In this document: piece after piece, positions 42,826-54,992 of the stretch | Position numbering within the stretch: the first letter of the stretch is position 1 | Layout: every line of letters starts with the position of its first letter | NCBI GenBank assembly: GCA_037447655.1 | Contig: JBBHKE010000928.1 | Location: 155,987-219,986, forward strand | DNA: 64,000 bases | Direction: 5' to 3' | From: Zygnema cylindricum | Lineage: Eukaryota > Streptophyta > Zygnematophyceae > Zygnematales > Zygnemataceae | Program-made: the position numbers and the translations under genes | The notes under the pieces: generated by a model | What the model was told of the DNA's origin: nothing | The model's input: only the letters and a program-made list of their open reading frames with translations | The model's database searches: none

Positions 42826-44333
42826 GTTTACGGTAACAAAACTGCGGCAACCACATGTAAATAAAAGTGTTGCAGACAGTCACTTTTTGTCTTTAAGTGA
42901 GCTCCACGGTGAGAGCACTTAGGGCGTGCCTTCCATTAGGTCGCGTCTGTAAACCTGCGTGACTCATTCTGGTTGGTAACACGTAGTTAAATATTCGATG
43001 CTTAAAATCTGGAAAGAATCTTCGAATGCAATGTCAGGGTGTGTCCCCATGTGCATAAGTAAGGGTTTTTTCCTGTCGTTTTGCTGTAAAACTTAGCGCC
43101 GTACTGCCTAAGTTGCAACCGTACGAAGGAATCGCAAATTTGTAGAGTACAATTTGCGTCATCCCTGAACTTAGGATGTACGAAAATTTGTCGTCTTGTG
43201 CTTTTCAACCCACTTCTACGACAAAAAACGTCATCTTCAACCTTATCTTTAAAACACATGCGCGATGTGATTTAAAATTAGGTTTTTTCGATTGACAAAT
43301 AGGAACATACTTTCGCACGTGCCGTAAATTTCGACAAAAATCCTACGATTTCCAAGGACAAAGAAAAGTACATAGTTCGCTATGTTTTGTCCGTTTGCAT
43401 TTAATACGACAAAGAAAATTACACAATTTGTTTGGTTTTGTCCGTTTTCGTCCAGTACGGATGATTTTTTTTTTGCAGGGGTCTCGAAATTCCGATGCCA
43501 TTTCACGTCGACCGGACAGGAGACGCAAAGGCAAATTGCAACTTCTTCAACCGTGAAACGGTACAGGGTGGAAGGAGGTACGTCTACAATGTCACGGTAA
43601 GACATGCGACGTCACACAAGCAGTTCCAAAAGATAACGTCCGACAACACAGATTGTAGACGTTGACAACCGTTACAGGTATTGTCGACGTATACAATCGT
43701 CACAAACGTAACTTACGATACGTTCTTACACATAGGGACACTTGAAAAGCGGGTCCGGCGGATCCGCGCTAAAATACAAAGTAAGTTCGCTAAGTTACAA
43801 GTACATGGGGACATACCCTCAGAACGCAATATCTGTACGAGCGGAGGTAATATCTGTACCAGCGGAGGTAATTAATGACTCGTACAGAGGGCATTAAATG
43901 TACTACCCAAAATTTCAAAACGCAACGACAAAAAGGCGGCGGCAAACTTTGATGGTGGAAGCGTGACGGAATAATTTCGGCGGATTCGCAGCCACCCTAG
44001 CGAAAGGCACATGGCCCTTGCGACGTGTACGCACATACACGCGCGCTCATCGTGGATTCTATTTACCTTTTCCACGCGGCCTATTTTTACACGTTCTGTA
44101 TTCGAGAATTGTCCTCACTATGCACGGTCTTAGAAAACTTTAGGTTAGTGACGTGGCGTCACGGATAAAAGGTATAATTGAAATCCGACGGTCCTAATTT
44201 ACGCCTAGATAAAGCACATCTGACGCCTAGATGTCAGTATGTGCTCTCACAGTGGAGCTCACGTGAAGTGAAAAACTACCTGCGCGCAGCCATTTTATTT
44301 ACATGTGGTTGCCGCAGTTTTGTTACAGTAAAC
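42826..44333. mobile_element. Non-autonomous DNA element with 93-bp inverted termini
   Basis: Left arm 42826-42918 and right arm 44241-44333 are inverted copies, sharing blocks such as GTAACAAAACTGCGGCA, CCACATGTAAATAAAA and GTGAGAGCAC. Long termini suggest a Mutator-like element, but no clear 9-bp target duplication is visible. The interior has no recognised transposase. It contains material also found at 2.05-2.2 and 55.68-55.83 kb and near the left arm a TTA-GGGC...TTCCATTAGG PIF-like end. Confidence 0.7.
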
Positions 44334-44921
44334 CTGCACTGACCGTGTGAATTATTTTTTTTATGACGGTCAACGTTCGCAAGCGCGACACATTTTTTAC
44401 TATCGTTACAATATTTCGCCAATCAAAGTTGTTCGACAGATTGACCGTCAAATCTAAACACAAAGGTAAGTAACTTGTACTAAATTGTACTTCAAATGTA
44501 CACTTTTGCACGATTACTTGCGCGCAACAAAAATTGTCTCTGCGATTAGCAATTCCCATTATTTATTAGTGTTAATGGCGAATCATGGTGAAATGGATAT
44601 AGTGTGATGAACCTGTTGGGTTACGCTGGTTTATGATATCCAGTTTGCCGCAAAAATGCATCGTGGTAAGCATCTCCAATAAATGGGATGATGTCCATTT
44701 AATCAAATCGTTATTTGTGAACGTAATATATTGGGTCAATCGAACGTTTAGGGAAGGTTTGGCAAGATATGTTTTCGGTCTGGTAAAGCTCGATGTACGG
44801 CACCGTACCGCTAGAGTACATCTAGGACCGTGGCAAAGCCTAGAAGTCTGGCTGCCCTTGTGTTGGAAATTGCATGGCAAAATTTGATGATGATCATTTG
44901 GTGACTTGGTGCGATTTACAG

Positions 44922-45226
44922 TATAGTTGAAAAGTAGGCGTTTTATGGTAGGCCTTTTGTCGGCGCCTTTATTGTAAGTTGTGTTATTGGCTTTTCATGT
45001 GATCTTCTTAGATCGCTACTTTGATCAACGACCGTCCGATCGCCCGAATCTGACGGTGTAAATATTTTTTTCTGGTCCGAATGTTTTAATTGGTCCATTT
45101 TTTTGTCTGAATGTTTTAATCGGTCTAAATATGTCTAAATACAATATGGGTCTTAAGGTCAAATTGTATGCTTTGCATACAATAAGCATATTGTATGGGC
45201 CTACTTTCACCTACTTTTTAACTATG
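44922..45226. mobile_element. hAT-like MITE, short relative of the 2.2-kb copy
   Basis: 305 bases starting TATAGTTGAAAAGTAGGCG and ending CACCTACTTTTTAACTATG. Flanks ATTTACAG and ATTTGCAA match at 6 of 8 bases. The interior matches the copy at 2215-2726 in reverse orientation with an internal deletion. Confidence 0.75.
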
Positions 45227-46067
45227 ATTTGCAAGTTAATTCCATTTTTGTTGGTATCTTGGTTGTCTGACTCGGTTTTCTAATCTGCAAAATTTTGATC
45301 AGAAGAAGCTGAAAAAAAAATGAATTGTACATTTGTACATACAAGAAGGGAAACCAACTATCGGCATCGAAGATATTGGAGCCTCGTGCGGAATCAGCTT
45401 CGAAAACGACGGAACGTAAGCATTTACAGTTTACGTGTACATGGGAAGCAATTTTTGTAAGTGCGAGGATTCCGACACACTCACGTAGAAGCATTATATA
45501 CGGTACAAGGTACGAATAATAAGAATCTACAATTATTAGTGAGTCTATATCATTCTCTATGATAATATCATATTATATTGCATAGTATTATATAATTTTA
45601 CATTTGAACTATCATATGTTATGATATAAATCAAATAATAACATTGCAATATCTTATTTATCTAATATTATTTTAAGAATGATCTATCCATAAATAAAAA
45701 TTATAATTATAGTCTTATATAATATAAATATTAACATAGGATATAATTTTGTTCACCTATATGTTGTAATGTAATACAACATAAATCATATAATGATGCT
45801 AGGAAATTTCATTGGACTGAATTTGTGTCGCAAATTTGTTCGCGTGTGAGAAGATCGTTTGTATTCGTCACGAGGAAAGAGTCGACTACCGAAAAACATA
45901 CACTCCAGTAGTAGAGTCTAACGTAGTTAGAGCACTGTTAGCCATAACAAATATCCTTTGTTTGACAGCTTTCATAATTGTTTGATTTTGTTTAATCACG
46001 CTGAACTTGATTTGATTCGATATGTGGATGTATAGGTAATATATCGCATCATAAGATATAATTTTAT

Positions 46068-47141
46068 AGTGTTGTGTATCGCAAAAAAAATTATCGCGAT
46101 AAAATCGTTATCGATAGTTATCGGTTACCGAACGGCGAGGGGTCTCGATATATCGCTCTAATACCAACAAGTTCCTTATAGGCGATAAGTGGAAATAAAA
46201 ATAGTGCGCTATATAATAGTATTTTATAAAATGCTATATTATGTTTTTCATTGTACATAGCGTGGCATGCCATGTATGGCAATCCGTTATAGACTTTGTA
46301 TAACGAAGAACAAATTTAATTACAACGGCGTAAACCGTACAGTTGTACGGTACGAACCATACAATTATCGCGGATAGTTATTGAACCGTTGTCATCCCGA
46401 AAAAAACATATATTTTTTATTGCGATAACATCGATAACGATATATCGTGCCAATACATTGACTTTCAACAGAGGTGGCCAAAGTCAAAATTTTACATAAC
46501 CGAAACCGACCGTTTTTTTTCTTCAAAATCTGAGTAACCGACGCCCGACCGGGTTATGTCACGCTCCAAAATTGCTAATCGTTAACCGACCGGCGTTTAC
46601 CAAAATAAAAGTTAACCGAAACTCAATTTCTCGTGACTAACCGTGCCTGCCCGTAACCGAAAAAGTACACAATTACAACGCTCATTGTTATTAGCGTTAA
46701 TGTACTTTGCAATAATGTACGACGTATGAATAAGCCAATAATTACGATTTATCGCGTTCTCTAAGATTTGCGAAATGAATAGTGTTACTACCGTGTCAGA
46801 TCTGCGACGCTAATCATGATGTCACGTACTTCCACGATACCAAAGAGTACAAAGTACAATAATGTTGGATTGTATGGACAATTGGACAGTACAAAATTTT
46901 ATTTATTTTTTGGTTTATTTGGTTAACCGACCGTAACCGACTTTTTTTTTCCTGGTGAATCAACCGACTGCAACCGCCCGGCCCCCAAAATTTGCCAACC
47001 GAATCCGTTCTGGATCCGGCCCGGGCGGTTGGTTAACGGTCGGTCACGGTTTCGGTTGACCGTTTGCGACCTCTGACTTTCAGTAAGCCAGAAAAAGGGG
47101 GCATATCGGTTATCGTCAAATGGCTACCGATACACAACACT
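46068..47141. mobile_element. TATCG-palindrome element with inverted ends (hAT-like), split by an insertion
   Basis: It opens AGTGTTGTGTATCG and closes CGATACACAACACT. The interior has clustered tatcgcgata palindromes like those at 3.35-3.48 and 60.28-60.62 kb. Without the nested element it would be about 460 bases. No clear target duplication is seen for the outer element. Confidence 0.6.
46470..47075. mobile_element. hAT-like MITE nested in the TATCG element
   Basis: 606 bases beginning CAGAGGTGGCCAAAGTCAAA and ending with an imperfect inverted form (TTGCGACCTCTG), flanked by ACTTTCAA and ACTTTCAG (7 of 8 match). The interior repeats AACCGACCG words in both orientations. Confidence 0.72.
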
Positions 47142-47351
47142 ACAAATTTGTAAGGTATATAAAGGACAGCCTACTGATTTACGAAATATGTAGGAATAGT
47201 ACATTAAATTTGACCGGCATCATTTCAGGACTTTATTAGGTCATGTTAGCATTTTTAGGAATTTGGAGTGGCAAAATTCAACGGTTCAATCTGGTTTACA
47301 AATCTCAACTCCCGGCCTCAAACCAAACCGTTTGGTTTGGCCCACACCGGA

Positions 47352-47392
47352 GCCAAACCGAACCGAACCGAACCGAACCGAACCGAACCGAA
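47352..47392. repeat. AACCG pentanucleotide microsatellite
   Basis: About eight consecutive CCGAA units. Confidence 0.93.
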
Positions 47393-48255
47393 AACAGGCC
47401 GAGAGCCAAGTTAACGTATTGGGGCAAATCTCTGACCCAACCCCTCCAGAGGACCGAGCTCTCAAGAGAAGACACTGGCCAACAAAAATTCCACACGTAG
47501 ATAACACATTAACTCGTTGGTTCACGAAAACTAATCGCAACCGCCCGTCCCACCACGTAGGTACAATTTTTTTACCGTTTGATACTGTACCTTCCTAAAC
47601 GCAATCGCTAACAACAAACATTTAGCGGACCGGCTTGAAATTGTCCAATGAAAACGGCCATTGTTGCCACGTCATTTTATGTTCTTAGCGTCCCACTTTT
47701 CCATTTGTTCCGTTCACATATCCGACAAAGAAAATACATACGCAAGATATTATTCCACATAGGATAAATGGATCGTGACTTCGAATGAAAATGATTCTAT
47801 TGAACACGACAGCCTCTCCCAGCCTGTGCTTTCCGCATAGGGAAACGAAAACATTTGCGCACACGTGGGAAGACACGTGGATATGATTGAGTCAAATTCG
47901 TCAGTTGAAAAAGCGACCAATGAGATACGTCACAGAAGGGACACGTCACAAAAGGGCTGCAACGTCCACTTTTTGAACGGCATTCCAAATTTTGAATATA
48001 AAAATACGAAAAGGAAAACGCAGATTCAAATGTTAACCAATTTTCCCTCTTCTTTTTTCTACCGAGGGAACTTCAGCAATCAGAAAGCTCCTCAAAGAAA
48101 AAAAAAAGGCTTCTTCATAGATGAAAGGAAGGGAGAGAGAGAGAGTTTTTCTTTCATAAGCTTCTTCGTTTTTCTTCCTTTTTTCAACAGAATTAACAGG
48201 AACCTTTCGGTTTTCCCGAGCAATTATTTTTCTGGGGAAAGTTTTTGGGATGCAA

Positions 48256-50777
48256 ATGGCTTCTCGGGTCCTTCTTTTTTCCGTCATTCTTACTTTATTT
48301 TGTCCTATTTCTGCTTTTTCGGAAAAAACAAGCCGAAAGTCTCTCGAGAGAAATACAGACATTGTATCCCGTAAGTTTGTGAAACCCCACCCTTTTTTTC
48401 TTTTAATTCTTTTAATTTATTTTTATAACCATATTTTATGTTTATTTAGTTTATAAGCTGTGGGATTTCACAGAGGAAAAAGAGAAAAAGCCGTAATTCG
48501 TCTAATTGTATGCAATTTTTTAACCTCAAAATAGGGCGACTATCTGATTCCCACAAAAAAAAAAGATGCAAAAAAGAAAAATAATACAAAAAAACATTTA
48601 AAACCTATTTGCTAATTAGTTCTCCCTCTTTTCCATTTTGGGGAAGCAAGTCATGGATGTTTTTATAAATAAATATTTTGTTGGATGATAATTTTTTGAG
48701 ATTTGATAAAACCGATGAATATAGCTACTTATCGTTTCTCTTCCCATATTGTTTTTTATTATTTTTAATGCAGATGAATCATATTCGAATCAAGATGCTT
48801 TAAAAAATGTAACTATTGAAGAGGTGCTCCCTTCTCCCCTCCCGGTTCCTCTCCTCCTTTCCTTTGTCCCCTCCCTCTCCCTCTCCTCCTTTCCCTTCTC
48901 CCCTCCCTCTCCCTTTCCCCCTTTCACTTCTCCCACTCACTCTCCCTCTCCTCCTTTCCCTTCTCCCCTCCCTTCCCCTCGCCTTCTCCTCTCTCCCTCA
49001 CCATTTCTCTTCAACTCTCACTTTCCACCGTTTGTTTCTTTTCTATGTTATTTTATCCCTCTCTCTCCTCTCTCTTAAATCCTTAACTCCCTCCAACGTT
49101 TTCCTCCCACTCCCTCCCCCTTCAGAAACTTCTCCCTTTTCCCTCTTGCTCTCTCTCTCTCTTCTTTTTTTTCACTCTCTCTCCCTCTGTCTTTCCCCCT
49201 TCTCTCTCTCACAATACTCCAATTTCTTCTTGTCTCCGATGGTTATTACTTTGACTGCTTGTTTGTCTACTGTTATCGTTACTACTATTGTTATTTTTAT
49301 TATTAATACTAATTATTTTAATACAGATGTAACAATTCCAGGTAAATAAATGCAAAGTTTTGGTCACACTTTCAATTCCTGAGGAACCAACTTTCCAAAA
49401 AGTTCCAGTATCAGATTTTTTCAATTCCTTTTTGATGATGTAAATTTGTTTTTGTATTTTTTCTCTAATCAATTAAACAACTATTCTAATTTATTTTTCT
49501 TCTATTGTTTCGGTTTACAATTTTTTTGCAACTTTCTTTCTCTAAACATGTTAATTTCTTTTATTCTGATTTTTTTATTGTTATTATTTGCAGGTGGTGC
49601 CTTCTTCCCCTCGCAGACAACTGGTGGTGGGAAGAAGAGGAGAGGGTTTCTGGTCGGTCAAAGGCTCAAAATACTATGATGCCAACGGAAATGAGGTGAA
49701 AACAATGAATTAAAATTTTAACTTTTACTAAATAACCAAATTGTTTGCTGCTTTTTTCAAAAAGAAAATGGCTCCTCCTCCTCCGCCCTCCTCCCTCGAG
49801 CCCACTTCCTTGCCTCTCCTCTTTCTTCCCTTTCTCTTCACCCTCCTCACCCTCATAGCGTTCTTCCTCTCCCCTTAAAACCTCCTTCTTCCTCTCCCTC
49901 TCCCTCTCCCTCTCCCTCTCCCTCCCTCCCTCCCAGGTGATGTTTGCGGGCGTCCAGTGGAGCGGCCTGGAGGTGACGGGGGCGCCTCACGGCCTCTGGA
50001 CGCGCAGCTACAAGGACATGATTGCGCAGATGGCGACGCTCGGCTTCAACATGCTCCGACTCGCCTTCGCGGGGGAGACGCTGGAGCCCGGGAGGTACCC
50101 GCCGAACATCAACTACGGGGTCAACCCGGAACTCATAGTGAGGACCTCGTGGGAGCTCAAGAGATCTTCTGGGATTTTGTTGGGATCTTTTGGGATCTTT
50201 TGGGGTTCGAGATTATAGTTTCGGGCTTGGGATTTCGGGATTCAGGATATGGGGTTTGGATTTTGGGATTTGGGTTTTGGGTTTCGGGATTGCAGTTTTT
50301 GGATTTAAGATTTTGGGACTGTTTGTTGGAAGAGGTACTATGGGATCAATCCGGAACTTTTGGGTGTGTGCTCAAGATTTGCAATTTTGGGTTGGGTATT
50401 CATATTGGGAATTCGATGTTTTGTGGTTTCAGGGCCGGGATTTGTGATTTCCCTTTCCTTAACTCTTTATGTTTGTCTTCTTTCCCATCTGGTCGTGGTC
50501 TTGCCAGGGCCTGAACTGCCTGGGCGTGATGGACAAGGTGATCGAGGCCTGTGGGTGGAACAACATAAAGGTGATTCTGGACTACCATCGTGTGAATCTG
50601 ACCGACATCCCGGAGTACGGCCTCTGGTTCAGCGACAGCCATCCGGAGTCCGTGTGGCTTGACAATTGGGAGATGCTGGCGGGAAGATACGCCAACAACC
50701 CCACCGTTATCGGAGTGAGTGGACACGAAACGCTCATCTCTCTCTTTCTCTCTCAATCGAATGCTCTCTCTCCCTCC

Positions 50778-50848
<71 letters not shown>

Positions 50849-52275
50849 TCCTGTACTTAGTTTTTCCCTTTCACATAATCTTCATACTCCCATCTTGTTT
50901 ACTCTTATTTTGTAATTGATTTTTCTCTGTTTCTTTCTTGATACTCCTAGCATGAAATTTTAAATACATTAATGAAATGCAGCAATCTTTGTTTGTTTCA
51001 TGGGTTTTGCTATATTAGTTTTGATTCACATTTTATTTCGTTCCTTTCTCTCCTTTTCTCATTTATAGTGTTTTTTTTTGGTATTTTCCCAGGCTGATCT
51101 GTTTAATGAAATTCACAACAATACGAAATTTCCGGACTACCCGATTTGGGCTCCGGATGGAGTTGGAGAGCCGTACAATTGGAGATCCGCGGTAAAAAGG
51201 TATAAAATACAAATACAAATAGAATTCTTCAATCACCAATTTTTCTTTTAAAAACGTCAAACTATTAAAACCTTGAAGTCTTAGTTTTTCTTTTCTGCAA
51301 TGAAAATTCCAAGAGTGTTTGCCAACAGTGGAATTCAAACTGCTTTTTTTTTTCTTTTTCTGGTGATTTTTTGCAGAGTTTCGGATCGAATCCAAAAAGT
51401 AAATCCAAATATTATTATCTTTGTGGAGGGAATGTGGTGGAATGCTTGGTGGGGAGGAAATTTAAAAGATCTTACGAAATACAAACCAATTCCACTCCTG
51501 GTAAACAACTTCGCCCCCAAGAAAAGATATTTTTTGTATCTATAGTTCTGCCGTAATATTTTATATCTCTGAATAGAATATCGTCTGTGACTTCTACTCC
51601 TCTTCTTGAAAATTCTTCCCCAGGAAAACATAACTAAAAATACTTAAGAATTTAAGGCAAAAAGTCAGATTTAGAAATAAAAAATGTCACCTTAAAATGC
51701 GTTGAAACCCGATTTGTTTTGATACATGTTCCTTCATTTATACAATTTGAATACACTCGAACCCGAATTCCAAACTTCCAAACTTAAAACCAATCCAAAT
51801 CTCAAGCAAGCTTTTTTTATTCAACTCTTCCTTAAAATCTTGTCATTGATTTGTTCTATATATTTTTCAGGTTCCCAATAAACTTGCATATTCTGCCCAC
51901 GACTACGGTCCGAATGTTTTCGACCAACCGTGGTATCGTAACCGAAATTTTCCCGAAAATTTAGAAGTATATTGGAGAAAGAGATGGGGATACATAGTCG
52001 AACAGGATATTGCTCCAGTTTGGATCGGAGAATGGGGTTCGGCTCTCGATTGTTCGCTTATTAGTAAGAAAACTCCTCGTGAAGTTATTTGGGCTAATCG
52101 ACTCCGGGATTATATTTATAAACTTCAATTATCGCATACTTGGTTTCAATGGGGCCCGGATTCGAGGGACACGGGAGGAATTTTGCAAGATGATTGGTGG
52201 AGTGTTTGGGATAAAAAAATGGATCTTATTAGGCCTGTGCTTCATCCGGATTTTGGACCATCTCCTGGGCAGTGA
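48256..52275 (+). CDS. GH5 endo-beta-1,4-glucanase, copy B
   Basis: Eight exons: 48256-48370, 48774-48823, 49594-49695, 49937-50137, 50508-50714, 51093-51199, 51377-51500, 51871-52275; 436 residues. All exon lengths and intron phases equal those of copy A on the other strand. A secretory leader (ASRVLLFSVILTLFCPISAF) precedes the catalytic domain. The acid/base Glu is in DLFNEIHN at the start of exon 6 and the nucleophile in WIGEWGS in exon 8; DYHRVN, VEGMWWNAWWGG and DTGGILQDDW are also kept. Nothing in it is broken, so both copies look functional. Exons 3-5 are nearly identical to copy A at protein level (about 96% over 170 residues by eye) and GC-rich. Exons 1-2 are only around half identical, and exons 6 and 8 about 83-86%. 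An ATG two codons upstream (48250) is the alternative start; 48256 is chosen because it aligns with copy A. Confidence 0.92.
48824..49215. repeat. CT microsatellite in GH5-B intron 2
   Basis: CTCCCT and CTCTCT units fill most of intron 2 directly after the exon 2 donor. Confidence 0.92.
49775..49935. repeat. CT-rich tract at the end of GH5-B intron 3
   Basis: CCTCCTC and CTCCCT units run to the exon 4 acceptor and act as an extended polypyrimidine tract. Confidence 0.9.
50745..50848. repeat. CT microsatellite in GH5-B intron 5
   Basis: A long CTCTCT run begins about 30 bases after the exon 5 donor, matching the GA run in copy A. Confidence 0.93.
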
Positions 52276-53095
52276 ATGTTTTAAGAGGTCCAGGAAGAGA
52301 AAAAGATGTTGAAAACTGACGAGAAATGACAGATAATTGAAGAAACTTCATAGGAAATGAAGAAAAATTGTTATAAAAACTGGAAATTCTACTGATTTCT
52401 AGGCACACAATCTTCGTGTGTTGAAGATCGTAAAAATGTGTTGTTTTATTAGTGTAAAATTGGGAAATGGTAATATTATTTATAATTGGGAAAAGGTTTT
52501 TTGGGTATTAGTATAATACATAAGAGGGAAATTGTATGATAGGTATTAATATTATTACAAGGAAATGGTACTACAGGTAATAATGTCATATATGACAGGG
52601 AAATTATATTGTAGGGAGTAATAAAGTATACAAAAGGAAGATAGTATTGGGACTTACAATATAATTTTGAATGTTAGTTGTGTGGAAAGCAAGTCTTTTT
52701 AATTTGGTGGTGTCTTTTTACTTTTGAGAAGTTATTTTTTTGTTCTTTTTGTGTTTTCTTGCCTTGTTGAAACATGTACTTCCAACTTTTCCAGCAAAAC
52801 TTGCCAAATTTGATACTTTTGTACAAATATACAATTTACATTTGAGTCTTGGTCGTTTCATTGTCCATTATGTTTGAAAAAACTGGAAAAGTTCTTCCTT
52901 TGTGTCTTGTTATTTCAGTATCATTTTATTTGTCATCAACTTGTTTTGGCTTTTGAAAGTGTTAAATCATTTTTCAGGAAGTCGTCTGTTGAGTTTCTTA
53001 TAAGGATTTTGTCATACTTTGAAATTGAATGAAAGTTGTAAGAATAGTTATTATGTTTTCTAGCTTCTTGTTGTACTTCCTATTCTTTTCGAATT
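52276..53095. other. Downstream region of GH5-B
   Basis: AT-rich sequence with no gene. Around 52440-52640 the phrase attggtaatattat / ggaaattgtat recurs loosely, in the expected 3' UTR or just beyond. Confidence 0.5.
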
Positions 53096-53690
53096 TTGAT
53101 GTACTATCTTCCTTCCCTTCTTTCTCATTTTCCTGCTCACTCTTCTCCCCTTTCTACTCTGTTTCCCCCATTTCATTGTTCCCCCAACTCTCATTATTCG
53201 TTCCTAAATGTACCGTCTCTCCTATTTGACTTTTCAATCTAAACACATCTCCCTCACCTTCTCCCCCTTTCCCTTTTCCTCCCTTTCCCTTTTGTCCTCT
53301 CAATCCCTTGTTTCTCTCCCTGTACCACCTTTTCCCACTTTTGGCCACTACCATCCTTACATTCCTCCATTCCCTTTCCCCCCTGTTTTCCTCTCCCATA
53401 TGTCCCCACTTTACACCTCTTCTTCCCCACTTCTCCTCGTTTTTCCACTTTCTAAAACCCCGATCTCCTTTCCCCGCATTTCCGCTCGTTTCCCTCATTT
53501 CACCTCCTTTCCCCTCCTTTCCTCTTCTTTCCCCTCGTTTCCCCTCGTTTCGCCTCCTTTCCCTTCCTTTCCCCTCTTTTTCATTCCTTTCTCCTCGTTT
53601 CTCCTCGTTTCCCTTCCTTTCCCCCCGTTTTCCCTTCTTTCCCCTCGTTTCCCCTCCTTTCCCCTGGGCAGGGGAACAGGGCGGTACACG
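53096..53690. repeat. CCTTTCCCCT minisatellite
   Basis: Pyrimidine-rich units of 10-13 bases (CCTTTCCCCTCGTTTCCCCT type), most regular at 53480-53670. Open frames over it are compositional. Confidence 0.9.
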
Positions 53691-53744
53691 AAACACGGAG
53701 TTTGAGATGAATGAAAATGGCGGGCATCGCTACGATATGTACTA

Positions 53745-54245
53745 CACCGCGAATCGTAATTAGAGTAAATTACTCTAATTCGGTCGCTCGAAATTTCGAC
53801 TCTATCACATCAAATAGAGTAAATGATTCTAATTTTTTCATTATGCTATTTCAGGTAAGGCTTAATAAACGTTTTTAATTTTAATATATGTTCGTTTTAA
53901 ATAGTGTGGAGTACGGACAACGTCCGACCGTGCAAAATTGTACTTTTAGAAGTAAAAAAGTACAAATAATGATTTAATACAGGCCATTATCATGTAACTG
54001 CGTTTTAACATACCGCGTAATGCAAACGTCATAGTGACGATAAACTGTACGTTTTGTCAGATTCTGTACAAATACCTTATTTACAGTAGAGGATATTAGC
54101 TTGCCAAATTAGAGTACACCGCATAAATTAGAGTAAATTCCTTTTTGAAACAGTTTTATCACATAAATTAGAGTAAATTACTCTAATTATTTTTTTCTCT
54201 TTTTTTACTCTAAATTTTTCATTACTCTAATTACGATGCGCGGTG
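53745..54245. mobile_element. Mariner-like MITE family A, intact copy
   Basis: 501 bases starting CACCGCGAATCGTAATTAG and ending CTAATTACGATGCGCGGTG with TA on both flanks. Sub-terminal AGAGTAAATTACTCTAAT repeats add to the fold-back potential. Confidence 0.88.
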
Positions 54246-54247
54246 TA

Positions 54248-54992
54248 GTTGAACATGTGGAAAGGTCGAGGTCGAAGTATGGCCTCCAAGATAGTTAGAT
54301 TCCTTTGCAAAAGGGCAAACGGAGCTTCACGACATTCCTTTTGCTTTCACTTCAAGAGACGAGTCGAGGCTGTAGCGATCAGGGACCCCTTTGGGATTCG
54401 TGGTGTATGTTGAATTCGATTTGGAGCCATTTACTTTTAGAGAATGTTCGCAGCGCCATGAACAATGCGGCGTCTTCCTAAGAGATCTAGATTTTGAGGG
54501 TCAAAGAAAACTCAAGTTTGGAATAAGGTCCTTTGTCAACTGAAAAAGTTCGACCCTCACAGCGAGCGCGTGCACAAAACTTGAAAGACCTTCCTCTCTA
54601 GAAGAAGTATGCGAGGTGAGAAGAACAACATTTGTTTATCATTTTTTGGGTAATTCGTTGTTAAAATAGCGTCTCTCCAAAGGTGATTTTTCCTGCTGGA
54701 TCAGTTTATCATAGATCGAACCATTTGTTGAAGCGTTTTATTTTCCCGTTCGTCCACGCCATTGAACTGCGAAGGATTAAGAGGCCTAAATTATTGTCGT
54801 ATCCCCCATTGCTTACAAGTAGATTTGGAGTTTTGGACACCTTACTTGATACATCCGTACAGGTCAATGTGAACCTGATAGAGTGGATGCGTCTCGCAAA
54901 ACTTCGTGTCCTTTACCGGATGCGATATTCGTACTTGTCGCCCTTGACTGTATCCGTACAGCCGTTTACATTTTCATCGGATATGAGATCTG
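54248..54992. other. Spacer, no gene recognised
   Basis: A + strand frame at 54683-55102 is open but shows no family features and runs into the next MITE. Confidence 0.4.

Larger units (their letters stand above)
41776..48255. other. Intergenic region between divergent GH5 genes
   Basis: About 6.5 kb separates the two start codons, so both promoters must lie here. A TATAAAA-like motif at about 47998-48004 precedes copy B by some 250 bases. Much of the middle is transposon-derived (listed separately); 45235-46067 is AT-rich with no recognised content. A CT run lies at 41920-41955 and an unsupported frame at 44633-44887. Confidence 0.55.

Noticed and set aside
43249-43605. 118-codon minus-strand frame inside the 93-bp-terminus element
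   Set aside because: No transposase signature; similar-length frames occur by chance here.
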